Shown here: positions 25,990 through 33,620 of the stretch, piece by piece
Layout of the letters: every line of letters begins with the position of its first letter
How positions within the stretch are numbered: position 1 is the stretch's first letter
Source of the DNA: a virus
DNA: 39,592 nucleotides
IMG/VR virus record: IMGVR_UViG_3300044633_001422
Span: 1-39,592 of that record
Reading direction: 5' to 3' (one strand)
Program-made: the position numbers and the translations under genes
Notes under the pieces: model-generated
What the model was told of the DNA's origin: nothing
Seen by the model: the letters and a program-made list of their open reading frames with translations, nothing else
The model's database searches: none

Positions 25990-26202
25990 TTACTTAACCC
26001 GCTCACACCAGGCAACAACCTGAGTAGGATCAAGCAATCCGCGACGAACAGCATCAGCTGTCATATCATCTGACTTATCACGAAGAGCCTTCGCTTCAGC
26101 CTTACACACAGCCTGAGAAGGCATGTCAATCACGACACCTTCATGAACTGTTCCGTTGTTGATAGGAACGTTCAGCATCAATACAAACATAGCCCACTTC
26201 AT
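25990..26202 (-). CDS. Small secreted-like protein (70 aa)
   Basis: N-terminus MKWAMFVLMLNVPINNG is short and hydrophobic; two Cys (AVCKAEAK, AWCERVK) in the mature part could form a disulfide. Weak signal peptide; localization uncertain. Confidence 0.55.
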   Translation of the reverse strand: MKWAMFVLMLNVPINNGTVHEGVVIDMPSQAVCKAEAKALRDKSDDMTADAVRRGLLDPTQVVAWCERVK

Positions 26203-26228
26203 AGTCTTAGCCCTTTACTTGTTATTTG

Positions 26229-26417
26229 TTAGTCACGGCTCAGCCAATACCTGCAAGGCACAGGCTTACCCTTAAATTTATCAACTTCGAATTGTGGATA
26301 ACCTTTTGCCACAAGCCAAGTATTAAGATCAGCGTCAGCAGGTGGCGCTGGGATCGGAAACCCATAACGCCACCCGCTCGGAGGATCAATGACCAATGTT
26401 TCGTTTGATGTATTCAT
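26229..26417 (-). CDS. Small Pro-rich protein (62 aa), leaderless
   Basis: ATG 26417, 6 nt after TATAAT. PPSGWRYGFPIPAPPADADL then a Lys-rich tail. Not recognised. Confidence 0.6.
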   Translation of the reverse strand: MNTSNETLVIDPPSGWRYGFPIPAPPADADLNTWLVAKGYPQFEVDKFKGKPVPCRYWLSRD

Positions 26418-26423
26418 TTTAGT

Positions 26424-26452
26424 ATTATACACCATCCGAATTGAATTGTACA
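26424..26452 (-). promoter_or_regulatory. Leaderless early promoter
   Basis: TGTACA (26447-26452), 17 bp, TATAAT (26424-26429), ACTAAA, ATG. It overlaps the last codons of the metallophosphoesterase gene. Confidence 0.76.
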
Positions 26453-26961
26453 TCATTCTGTTGCTGATGCAGTCTCTTATATGCTTCCTCAAGCGGAATG
26501 GGCTTGAACCCAGTCTGCTCTACGCAAACACACAGATACCACGGATCAGGCAGAGAATTGGAATGCATATGCCCGTGGATATTACCGCTGAATCTGCCCT
26601 TGCTAGACTCGTGAATAGGGATATGAGACATAACGATATTGTTCATAATCTGATATGCACGAATATCGCGGAAATACTTCAGGTAATCATCCAGCTTGAA
26701 GATGTCATGATTACCCTTTACCAGTACCTTATCGCCATTCAGACGACCTAGAGTTGCCAGATGCCGGCGAGCAATCGCTACATCACCCAAGTGATATACG
26801 CGATCCTTAGGACGGACAGTATCATTCCACATCTTGACCATCGCCTCATCCATTTCCTCGGGCGTATCCCAAGGACGGAGCTTAGTAACACCATCAGCCT
26901 TGGTAAAGTTGCAAACTCCACGGTGACCGAAATGGGTATCAGATACAACAAACGTATTCAT
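26425..26961 (-). CDS. Calcineurin-like metallophosphoesterase
   Basis: 178 aa with a full set of metal ligands: DTH (8-10), GD (59-60), GNHD (83-86), HIPIH and GHMH. This short form (FVVSDTHFGHRGVC, ..KVLVKGNHD) resembles small bacterial and phage phosphoesterases. Substrate unknown; in RNA repair contexts such enzymes remove 2',3'-cyclic or terminal phosphates. Start ATG 26961, just before tRNA-Lys(CUU) upstream. Confidence 0.88.
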   Translation of the reverse strand: MNTFVVSDTHFGHRGVCNFTKADGVTKLRPWDTPEEMDEAMVKMWNDTVRPKDRVYHLGDVAIARRHLATLGRLNGDKVLVKGNHDIFKLDDYLKYFRDIRAYQIMNNIVMSHIPIHESSKGRFSGNIHGHMHSNSLPDPWYLCVCVEQTGFKPIPLEEAYKRLHQQQNDVQFNSDGV

Positions 26962-26980
26962 AACAAACTCTCTTATAAAA

Positions 26981-27057
26981 TGGTAGACTAGGGGTGAGTC
27001 GAACACCCGACATCATGATTAAGAATCACGCGCTCTAACCAACTGAGCTACTAGTCC
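26981..27057 (-). tRNA. tRNA-Lys (CUU)
   Basis: 77-nt cloverleaf: acceptor GGACTAG/CTAGTCT, anticodon stem CGTGA/TCATG with loop TTCTTAA (CUU), T arm with TTCGACT, discriminator A and encoded CCA. Together with tRNA-Lys(UUU) both Lys codons are covered. Confidence 0.94.
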
Positions 27058-27076
27058 TTATGTGAAATGCTGCGCA

Positions 27077-27120
27077 GATGATACAGTAAGTCTTACAACT
27101 TATTAGCTTACTGTATCATC
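27077..27120. repeat. Perfect 14-bp inverted repeat after tRNA-Glu
   Basis: Arms GATGATACAGTAAG (27077-27090) and complement (27107-27120), 16-nt loop, 11 nt beyond the 3' end of tRNA-Glu. Same arrangement as at tRNA-Ala. Confidence 0.82.
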
Positions 27121-27131
27121 AGCCGCCTATG

Positions 27132-27203
27132 TCCCCCGTCGGAGAATCGAACTCCGGCCGCCTGGGTGAAAACCAAGCATTCTAACCACTAAACTAACGG
27201 GAG
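27132..27203 (-). tRNA. tRNA-Glu (UUC), CCA not encoded
   Basis: 72-nt cloverleaf: acceptor CTCCCGT/ACGGGGG, anticodon stem CTTGG/CCAGG with loop TTTTCAC (UUC), T arm CGGAG/CTCCG with TTCGATT, discriminator A. Followed by CATAG as in tRNA-Ala, so CCA must be added. Confidence 0.93.
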
Positions 27204-27214
27204 GTGAGTTTTAT

Positions 27215-27316
27215 TTATCTACCAAATAGATGCCCGAACAAATTATCGAACTGGCCCTCGTGCTTGGTAGCAGCCAGGGCAATCATTTTCGACAGCATTT
27301 TTCCGTTGTTCATCAT
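27215..27316 (-). CDS. Micro-protein (33 aa), leaderless
   Basis: ATGATG 27316 lies 6 nt after TATTAT; stop TAA 27215-27217. Amphipathic helix (GKMLSKMIALAATKHEGQFDNLFGHLFGR). The perfect promoter-to-ATG spacing supports a real gene despite its size. Confidence 0.55.
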   Translation of the reverse strand: MMNNGKMLSKMIALAATKHEGQFDNLFGHLFGR

Positions 27317-27322
27317 ATGTAC

Positions 27323-27351
27323 ATAATACACTATATCAGGTCAGTTGTACA
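27323..27351 (-). promoter_or_regulatory. Leaderless early promoter
   Basis: TGTACA (27346-27351), 17 bp, TATTAT (27323-27328), GTACAT, ATGATG. Drives the 33-aa gene and tRNA-Glu. Confidence 0.74.
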
Positions 27352-28013
27352 TCGTATTCTTTAGTCTTGTCAACAAAAATTGTATCATTTGCCGACTTAT
27401 ACTTTGGAATGTATCCAAAGGATTCCATAAACGGAACGCAAGAATCACCGAACTCAGCAAACACTACCGGCCTGAACTTCTCAAGAGTATGGATAGCACC
27501 TTTCAGTACGTTTAGTTCATATCCTTCAACATCTAGCATAATGAGATTACACTCAGTTAATCCAAGATCATCGATGCTAAACGTTGGTACAATAGAGTTC
27601 TTCATAGGTATCACCGACCGAACACCGAAGTTAACTTCCCAATCGACCCATGAATTCTGCACTGTAACTAGTTGATGATCAAATCCAAGTGCTGCATTGA
27701 TCTTGATGATATTCTCACGCTGGCAATTAGCCACAAGACAATGGAAGTTAAGAGAATCAGGTTCAAACGTATATACCGTCTTAAACATATCAGACAACAA
27801 TCTAGGATACATTCCCATGTTACCGCCGGCCTGAACTACGACATTACGTTCCTCTTCAGGAACTAGAGCCTTGACGAATTCACGATGGGCACCTTCCCAA
27901 TCATGCTTAGGTACTGCCCATGCTGCGACATCTTGTGTAGCCCAGACCCAAGGTCCGACTCCATCGATAGTTTCATCGCGCATCCGAACTAGTCCATTAT
28001 TTGCGTATTTCAT
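27336..28013 (-). CDS. FkbM-family methyltransferase
   Basis: 225 aa from ATG 28013. SAM-binding motif VVVQAGGNMGMYP, then VYTFEPDSLNFHCLVANC and MLDVEGYELNVLKGA, the block order of FkbM methyltransferases, which usually methylate sugars or exopolysaccharide. In T4-like phages they often neighbour glycosyltransferases. Its start overlaps the upstream glucosaminidase gene by 17 nt; a longer start at 28061 is possible. Confidence 0.85.
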   Translation of the reverse strand: MKYANNGLVRMRDETIDGVGPWVWATQDVAAWAVPKHDWEGAHREFVKALVPEEERNVVVQAGGNMGMYPRLLSDMFKTVYTFEPDSLNFHCLVANCQRENIIKINAALGFDHQLVTVQNSWVDWEVNFGVRSVIPMKNSIVPTFSIDDLGLTECNLIMLDVEGYELNVLKGAIHTLEKFRPVVFAEFGDSCVPFMESFGYIPKYKSANDTIFVDKTKEYDVQLT

Positions 28014-28797
28014 ATTCCATGTCCTTAATTGATTTGATAATGCCTGAGATTTCTTTGACATATGCGTGTTTCCTGATCGAATATCTTGTCATATGCTGAA
28101 TCAATATAAGCGGATCGTCAGTGTGCTCTCTGGCAATCCTAAATCCATGGTACGCAGGATGCGTATTAAGATTCATAAAATATGCAGTAACAGAATCTCT
28201 ATGTGTCTTAAATGGCTGTGGCATATCATGAGCTGGCTTCCATGGGACACTTACCTCATGAGTACCAGTAGATTGAATCTGACCGAACAGACCGTTGCCT
28301 ACTCTAGCTGCATAAGAAGTACCCCAACCAGACTCTAGGATAGATTGTGCAAGAGCCATCTCAACAGGAATAGGAGCTAACCGCAACAATAGTTCTTTGT
28401 TGGTTTCAGTCTTATACTTTCTATGCATAGATTCAAGCCATAATATGTCTGATATATTTACCGAAGAACCTACACTCTGTGCTACTTCGATAGAAATAAT
28501 TCGGCTTCTATGCTGGTCAATAAACCTATTTTCTTCTCTGACCATATACGACAAACAAGACAAGAAGGTCTCTCTGGTCGGTGCGCAGTTGGTCCGGATG
28601 GTCGGTTCCGCATCGAAGAAGTAATACTTGTCGCGAGCATCTATTTCGTTCTGTTCTACATCAAGTTGTTCAATATTGAATGATGTATCATAACCAAATG
28701 CAGCACTTAGAAGTGCAGTGAACGATACTATCACAAACAAATAAGTGCAAAAATGAGATCGCGGTCCACTACAGAACCGCGCTAATTCGTTGAACAT
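27997..28797 (-). CDS. Bax/FlgJ-like N-acetylglucosaminidase with membrane anchor
   Basis: 266 aa. One membrane helix (about 17-36: TYLFVIVSFTALLSAAFGY) then a C-terminal GH73-like domain: EMALAQSILESGWGTS (catalytic Glu in LESGWG), RVGNGLFGQ, FMNLNTHPAY. This matches the Bax family of glucosaminidases, which cleave peptidoglycan. Signal-anchor form suggests a periplasmic cell-wall enzyme used at entry or release. Residues of the stalk are partly made by the G/T repeat (EPTIRTNCAPTR). Confidence 0.83.
   Translation of the reverse strand: MFNELARFCSGPRSHFCTYLFVIVSFTALLSAAFGYDTSFNIEQLDVEQNEIDARDKYYFFDAEPTIRTNCAPTRETFLSCLSYMVREENRFIDQHRSRIISIEVAQSVGSSVNISDILWLESMHRKYKTETNKELLLRLAPIPVEMALAQSILESGWGTSYAARVGNGLFGQIQSTGTHEVSVPWKPAHDMPQPFKTHRDSVTAYFMNLNTHPAYHGFRIAREHTDDPLILIQHMTRYSIRKHAYVKEISGIIKSIKDMEYEIRK
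28573..28608. repeat. G/T-rich dispersed repeat, cluster 3
   Basis: Contains GTTGGTCCGGATGGTCGGTT, 19 of 20 bases identical to cluster 1. It is in frame inside the glucosaminidase gene. Confidence 0.75.
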
Positions 28798-28820
28798 ATG
28801 TTTTCTTTCTTTGTTGGTTA

Positions 28821-28850
28821 TACGGTGCCACTGTCTTTCGTGGCACCGTA
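28821..28850. terminator. Hairpin between RlaP-like and glucosaminidase genes
   Basis: Perfect 11-bp stem TACGGTGCCAC and complement with an 8-nt loop. No T tract; could be a terminator or a stability element upstream of the next gene. Confidence 0.7.
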
Positions 28851-28856
28851 CTTATG

Positions 28857-29756
28857 CTAACTAATCTGGCCGCTTTTCCTGAGTACTTCTTCGATCTGTT
28901 GAAGAACAGTTTCAGCCGGGGTCTTAGTTACTGTAACCATATTCTTTAGAGAACCGTAGTGATGTTCTAGACACTCAAGCAACATAGTCTTAATAAATCC
29001 CTCATCAGGTGCTTGCCTCAGAGTAGACTTAGAATACACTTCCTCTAGATGCTTTTCCTTTGATTGGAAATAATCTAGAAGCTGTTCAAGCGTCCACTCA
29101 CCCCTGCGGATAGACTTAAGCTGCTCACGATTACGCTCAAGATCAAGGTTATGCTCAACCAAAATCTGTTCAACTTCATTAAGAAGCCGTACAACATGGT
29201 ACGCAAATTTTACGTCCATACCATAGTCTGCAATAGACTTAGCTCTCTTTTCGTTAGAAGAGTTATTTTTGTTCCTGATCTTAGAAACCTGAGCATACGC
29301 ATACCCCTTGAACTTATGCCATGATCCTTTATGCAGGAACTTCCTAGCATTAGATCGGATCAGCTCACCAACCTCGGTAGATACAAGAACACAACGTCGA
29401 GGAGTAAACAATGAGTCGATCATATTCGGATTGTTTTCCATGCAAAGTTGAACATACTTTACAATAGAGTAAACCGAAAAATCGTATGTTGTATCCTTAC
29501 CGTCAGGATCCTTCACATGATGCTCCTGCCACTGCTCAAATCTTTGCAGTTGCTTACCAAAGCCAGGGATTTCTCCGGCCAAGTGTGGAAACACCATGGT
29601 CTTAGGTGGGACACAAAACCCATAGAGGTCCATGTCTGAAGTACCCGACGACACACCATAAGCATTAGACCCCATGATGGTCAAATACATCACGTTGTCC
29701 GGAAGCCACTGAGGTGGGTGGATTACATTGGATTTAAGTAATTTTGAAAGTTTCAT
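28857..29756 (-). CDS. RlaP-like nucleotidyltransferase
   Basis: 299 aa. MGSNAYGVSSGTSDMDLYGF (28-47) gives the GS...D-x-D nucleotidyltransferase signature, in the exact style (GSxAYGxxxxxSDxDxxGf) of the RlaP family, which has been placed in RNA repair. The rest is helical, with a Lys/Arg-rich patch. ATG 29756 lies 9 nt after TATAAT, so the leader is two or three bases at most. With CCA-adding, cREC and metallophosphoesterase genes it suggests an RNA-repair set. Confidence 0.78.
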   Translation of the reverse strand: MKLSKLLKSNVIHPPQWLPDNVMYLTIMGSNAYGVSSGTSDMDLYGFCVPPKTMVFPHLAGEIPGFGKQLQRFEQWQEHHVKDPDGKDTTYDFSVYSIVKYVQLCMENNPNMIDSLFTPRRCVLVSTEVGELIRSNARKFLHKGSWHKFKGYAYAQVSKIRNKNNSSNEKRAKSIADYGMDVKFAYHVVRLLNEVEQILVEHNLDLERNREQLKSIRRGEWTLEQLLDYFQSKEKHLEEVYSKSTLRQAPDEGFIKTMLLECLEHHYGSLKNMVTVTKTPAETVLQQIEEVLRKSGQIS

Positions 29757-29765
29757 AATAAAGCA

Positions 29766-29794
29766 ATTATACACTAACCCTAGTTAGTTGTACA
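29766..29794 (-). promoter_or_regulatory. Near-leaderless early promoter
   Basis: TGTACA (29789-29794), 17 bp, TATAAT (29766-29771), then TGCTTTATT, ATG. Confidence 0.76.
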
Positions 29795-29801
29795 TATTTA
29801 A

Positions 29802-30185
29802 TTATACATACTGATCAGATACTGTTACTTCAGTTTCTTCGATACCACCATCTGTAGGCATGTAATAAAAGAAGTGGTGTACTTCTGGATCAAGCTCATG
29901 CATAATGTCTAATACAGCACGGACTTCATTGATCTTTTGTGCAATCGCCTTAAGCGTTTGTATGGTATTTTTGTCTACGTACCCATCTTCGATATCAGAA
30001 ATAACAGCCTCTAGATTCATATCCACTGACGAATCAACGTGATACTTTACTCCGGAAGAATCTCTTTTAGTTTCGTACTTAGGAAACAAAGAATCTGAAA
30101 TCGTATTTAGCTTCTTTTGCAAATGAGTCCGCGGTTCTGTGTGAGTCTGGATATCGACTTTCTTATTCTTAAACCAATTAATCAT
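29802..30185 (-). CDS. Hypothetical acidic protein (127 aa)
   Basis: MINWFKNKKVDIQTHTEP, then an acidic helical protein ending TEVTVSDQYV. Start overlaps the regA stop (TAATG), so it is coupled to it. In T4 the gene after regA is DNA polymerase (43); here it is this unknown protein. Not recognised. Confidence 0.7.
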   Translation of the reverse strand: MINWFKNKKVDIQTHTEPRTHLQKKLNTISDSLFPKYETKRDSSGVKYHVDSSVDMNLEAVISDIEDGYVDKNTIQTLKAIAQKINEVRAVLDIMHELDPEVHHFFYYMPTDGGIEETEVTVSDQYV

Positions 30186-30583
30186 TATGAACTCTTCTTT
30201 CCTATATTATACTTGGCTACAAGCAGCCAATCACCCTTTTCTTTATGAGGAATAATCTTCACCTTGTTCATAGGGCATCTTGGTTCTACAATCAGCTCAG
30301 GCTTGATAATCTTTACTAGTTCCCATTCTTCCAGCAATGCAATAATCGTATTACGACGGCCTAGATCTTCTTCACTGAAGTCCGTAGGTTTACCGTCAAG
30401 GGCAAACAGCTCCTTAAAATGGACAATTGCGTATCTACCTTGTTTGTGTAAAATATGGCACGACTGAAATAGCTTTAACTGCTTCTTAGAAGCAACACCA
30501 ATACGGGTCAGTGTTTCTTTTACTTTTAAGAAGTCTTCTGGTTTAGATAGACTTATTTCAACCAAGGTTTCGAATATATCCAT
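30185..30583 (-). CDS. regA: Translational repressor RegA
   Basis: 132 aa, close to the 122 of T4. KPEDFLKVKETLTRIGVA, KLFQSCHILHKQGRYAIVHFKELFALDG, then EEDLGRRNTIIALLEEWELV: blocks nearly identical to T4 RegA. It binds AUG regions of early mRNAs, including those of clamp-loader genes and its own, and blocks ribosome binding. Last gene of the clamp operon except the unknown gene after it; the gap to gp62 carries both TATAAATA and TATAAT. Confidence 0.93.
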   Translation of the reverse strand: MDIFETLVEISLSKPEDFLKVKETLTRIGVASKKQLKLFQSCHILHKQGRYAIVHFKELFALDGKPTDFSEEDLGRRNTIIALLEEWELVKIIKPELIVEPRCPMNKVKIIPHKEKGDWLLVAKYNIGKKSS

Positions 30584-30613
30584 TTCATAATGCCTTTTTT
30601 TATTATAGGATAT

Positions 30614-30985
30614 TTATATTGTGTTCTCCGTGAAGGATCTTGCGATTACTTGCTTCTGCTCTGGCGTCAAGATTCGATCATATTCTATGGCTCTGGCCCT
30701 AGAACACTTGTAGTATTCAGCAATCTGATCGATTGCTTCAGAATTAGTCTTCTTGACCCATTTGGACCACCGCTTTTTGGATTTGATAGAACCCATGAGA
30801 TAATCGTGTTGCATGACATTAGGGAGCCAATGCATACGGTTCATGGCATCTGCATGGGCTACCGTATCAATGAAATACGATAGACCCATGTTTACAATAT
30901 AAGGAACGTATTCCTTATCATTCTCTGAATTAATCAACGGCTTCTTAGTGGCCGTGATTGAGTTGATTATGTCAAAAGGTGTCAC
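30614..30985 (-). CDS. 62: Clamp loader small subunit (gp62)
   Basis: 123 aa. MGLSYFIDTV..ADAMNRMHWLPNVMQHDYLMGSI, KKRWSKWVKKT, IAEYYKCS and ILTPEQKQVI match the pattern of T4-like gp62 (longer in T4, 187 aa). Starts at GTG overlapping the gp44 stop (GTGA). Forms the loader with gp44 that puts the gp45 clamp on DNA. Confidence 0.8.
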   Translation of the reverse strand: MTPFDIINSITATKKPLINSENDKEYVPYIVNMGLSYFIDTVAHADAMNRMHWLPNVMQHDYLMGSIKSKKRWSKWVKKTNSEAIDQIAEYYKCSRARAIEYDRILTPEQKQVIARSFTENTI

Positions 30986-31926
30986 AAGAATTCACACTCG
31001 AGCATGATCTCGGTTAGACAACAAATAAGCGTAATATCATGATTAACTGCAAACGCCATCTGATAGTCATACTTTCCGATGATAAGAACCATCAGAGGAA
31101 TCGATTCCTTTGTCACGTACTTTTTGGCTTCTTCGAACAATGCCCGAAACAATGTATTGTGGTCATTATGGATATTTTCATAAACCCACTTAACGATGTC
31201 GGTATAATTCTTGGCCTTCATTAGCACCATCAAATCGAATAGCGAAATCTCATTGAGGTTGGCCAAGATTCCGGCATCGATAGAACCATTTACAGCGTAT
31301 CCCTGAAGTTCATTGAGAGCGCGTCTCCAGTCAGGCATATGCTTAGAAATTACTTCGGCCAATACCTTCTTATCGAACTTGACGTTTTCATTATTCAGGA
31401 TACTCTGAGCTCTCTTGAAGAACGCAGTAGCCATCGCTACCTTGTCATCAGCAGTAAACGCAAAGTCGACTTCGGTACAACGAGACCTAAGTGCCGGGAT
31501 GATCTTGTTCTTGTAATTGGCTGTGAGAATGAACCCGCAATTTACCGAATACTGCTCCATGAAATTACGGAGGGCGGGTTGAGTCGATACTGCATTGAGA
31601 TAGTCGGCTTCGTCTAGAATGACATACTTACGCTTACCGGTCATGAACGATACCGAAGAAGCGAATGTCAGGATTTCATTACGAAGCGTATCGATGTTAC
31701 CATTCATCGACCCGTTAACTACGATATAGTCTACACCTAGGGTTTCAAGCATAGCCTTGGCTGCGGTCGTCTTACCGATTCCAGGCGGACCAGAAAACAG
31801 GAGATTAGGAAGGTCGCCTGCCTTTAGAAATCCTACTAGAGTATCGTGAATGGCTTTCGGTAGAATAGTGTCATCAATAGTCGGTGGGCGATACTTCTCT
31901 ACCCACAAGAATTCAGTAGTATTCAT
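30982..31926 (-). CDS. 44: Clamp loader ATPase (gp44)
   Basis: 314 aa. N-terminal EFLWVEKYRPPTIDD, Walker A GPPGIGKT (46-53), Walker B DEAD (105-108) and the SRC arginine-finger motif (148-150), which is typical of clamp loader AAA+ subunits. Loads the gp45 clamp with gp62. 14 nt after the gp45 stop. Confidence 0.97.
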   Translation of the reverse strand: MNTTEFLWVEKYRPPTIDDTILPKAIHDTLVGFLKAGDLPNLLFSGPPGIGKTTAAKAMLETLGVDYIVVNGSMNGNIDTLRNEILTFASSVSFMTGKRKYVILDEADYLNAVSTQPALRNFMEQYSVNCGFILTANYKNKIIPALRSRCTEVDFAFTADDKVAMATAFFKRAQSILNNENVKFDKKVLAEVISKHMPDWRRALNELQGYAVNGSIDAGILANLNEISLFDLMVLMKAKNYTDIVKWVYENIHNDHNTLFRALFEEAKKYVTKESIPLMVLIIGKYDYQMAFAVNHDITLICCLTEIMLECEFL

Positions 31927-31940
31927 AATATAAAGTAACC

Positions 31941-32615
31941 TTACTTCTTAAGAGGAGTCTCAATAGCAATGTAATACGTGATTGGCTTACCTGTATATGG
32001 ATCCTTTGCTACAAATCTACCTACTCCCGGTGCAATAGAAATATCGTAATGACCTGATACCATCTTCATGTTCTCAGCCAGGAATACATGCTTGAAGGTC
32101 TGATCGGTCGGTCCGAGTTCCTCGGTATATGAGTGTGACGTCGAGCTCTTTACATCCTTAGTAGAAATCGATAGAGTCTTGCCATCACCTTCGATGATAA
32201 CAGCCGGAAGAGCCAAGACAGACATTGTCTTGAATAGCTTCATTAGTGTTTCTTCCTTAACAGAAAATGTCAAGTCAAACTTAGGAGCCTTGAACTCTTT
32301 AGTAGGGGACAGAATATGGCGAGGATCAGCATAAACAAAAACGATCTTCTGCTTATGCTTGATGATCTCTACTGACGTCTCCTTGAAATTAAGCTCTGGC
32401 TCTGGAAACAACGAAAGAGCCGATAGAAACTTAGAGATATCCGTTAGAGCAAATGGAGTAGTTAGTGTTTCATTGATCTCAGCTTCGGCAAAGACAGACG
32501 AAGCCGGAGACATTGTAACTAGCTTTGCCCCGGGCTTTACAACAAGCCCAGGGTTAATGGTCGAAAAGTTCTTTAGAATACGTAGTGTCTGCTCTGAGAG
32601 CTTAATAGTTTGCAT
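31941..32615 (-). CDS. 45: Sliding clamp (gp45)
   Basis: 224 aa (T4 228). Starts MQTIKLSEQTLRILKNFSTINPGLVVKPG, and the operon position before 44, 62 and regA fixes its identity. Processivity factor for the DNA polymerase; in T4 it also activates late transcription. Expressed from promoter 32632-32660 with a GAGGTGA ribosome-binding site. Confidence 0.95.
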   Translation of the reverse strand: MQTIKLSEQTLRILKNFSTINPGLVVKPGAKLVTMSPASSVFAEAEINETLTTPFALTDISKFLSALSLFPEPELNFKETSVEIIKHKQKIVFVYADPRHILSPTKEFKAPKFDLTFSVKEETLMKLFKTMSVLALPAVIIEGDGKTLSISTKDVKSSTSHSYTEELGPTDQTFKHVFLAENMKMVSGHYDISIAPGVGRFVAKDPYTGKPITYYIAIETPLKK

Positions 32616-32631
32616 TGTTCACCTCGAAATT

Positions 32632-32660
32632 ATTATATACTATTGCAGTCTAAATGTACA
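32632..32660 (-). promoter_or_regulatory. Early promoter of the clamp operon
   Basis: TGTACA (32655-32660), 17 bp, TATAAT (32632-32637), 16-nt leader with Shine-Dalgarno. Confidence 0.8.
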
Positions 32661-32663
32661 CTA

Positions 32664-33620
32664 CTACTTTTTATTAAGAGCACCAGTGTCGGCGGTAGCC
32701 GAAGCTCCAACAGATGCTAGGTCAGCCAACGATCCACCGAAGATATACGTACCAACATGGTACAACTGAATCCATGGGCACAACCAAGTCTTAAGACCAA
32801 GCTGCTGAACCTTCTGACAGAACCAGTAATCCTCTGAAAGATAACGATTAGATGACGCCTTGATCTTCTCTTCTGCTGCTGTTAATGTAGCGTTAACTTC
32901 TTCAGCGTTAACTTCTTCGCCGGCTGCCAACTTACGTACAATCTTCTCGTATTCCTTAGCTGGATTATGACGATCGATTTCAGCCTGGAAGAACTGCATG
33001 ATATTACGAGTACCGTCAAAGTGCTCGGTACGAACATGGTCAGGACGATAGAAGTACTCAGGGAAAGCTTCTGTAAATTTAGTGAAAACTCGCTTCTGGA
33101 TCATCATGAATCCAGTGCCGATTTCAAGTACTTCACACGGCTCATTTAGAGGAATAGAACCAGTGTTAAACTTAGGATTAAAGACGTAGTCACCAACGAA
33201 TCGCTCTAGAACCGATGCATCCTTATCAGCAACTCCCTTATCGACCGCGCGCTTAACCTTTTCCCATGAAATACACTTCTTAGGATAGGGCCCGCCGATG
33301 ATATCGTACTCTGAATCTTCGCCGGACAAAGCAAGCAGTGCAATAACATCCTGCGGATTAAATCCAATATCCGAGTCGATGAACATCAAATGAGTAGCAT
33401 CTGAACGCACAAACTCGTCGCAACAATAATTGCGGGCTCGTGTGATCAGCGATTCATTGAATAAGAAGTACATCTGCATGGGAATGCCATACTGCTGACA
33501 CAGTGCCGATAGGTCAGCAATAGACTTTGAAAACATACCAGCTGCCATACCACCATACATTGGTGTGGCAACCATTAACTTACGCTTGCGTAACTCTTCA
33601 ATTGGAATTTCAACTTGCAT
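32664..33620 (-). CDS. GT-A type glycosyltransferase
   Basis: 318 aa. MVATPMYGGMAAGMF, NESLITRARNYCCDEF, then the metal-binding FIDSDIGF (DSD 82-84) and GGPYPKK, the pattern of phage GT-A fold glycosyltransferases. In this position, next to a dCMP hydroxymethylase cluster, it may decorate hydroxymethylated DNA; alternatively it acts on a capsid or LPS sugar. No signal peptide, so it is cytoplasmic. Confidence 0.82.
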   Translation of the reverse strand: MQVEIPIEELRKRKLMVATPMYGGMAAGMFSKSIADLSALCQQYGIPMQMYFLFNESLITRARNYCCDEFVRSDATHLMFIDSDIGFNPQDVIALLALSGEDSEYDIIGGPYPKKCISWEKVKRAVDKGVADKDASVLERFVGDYVFNPKFNTGSIPLNEPCEVLEIGTGFMMIQKRVFTKFTEAFPEYFYRPDHVRTEHFDGTRNIMQFFQAEIDRHNPAKEYEKIVRKLAAGEEVNAEEVNATLTAAEEKIKASSNRYLSEDYWFCQKVQQLGLKTWLCPWIQLYHVGTYIFGGSLADLASVGASATADTGALNKK

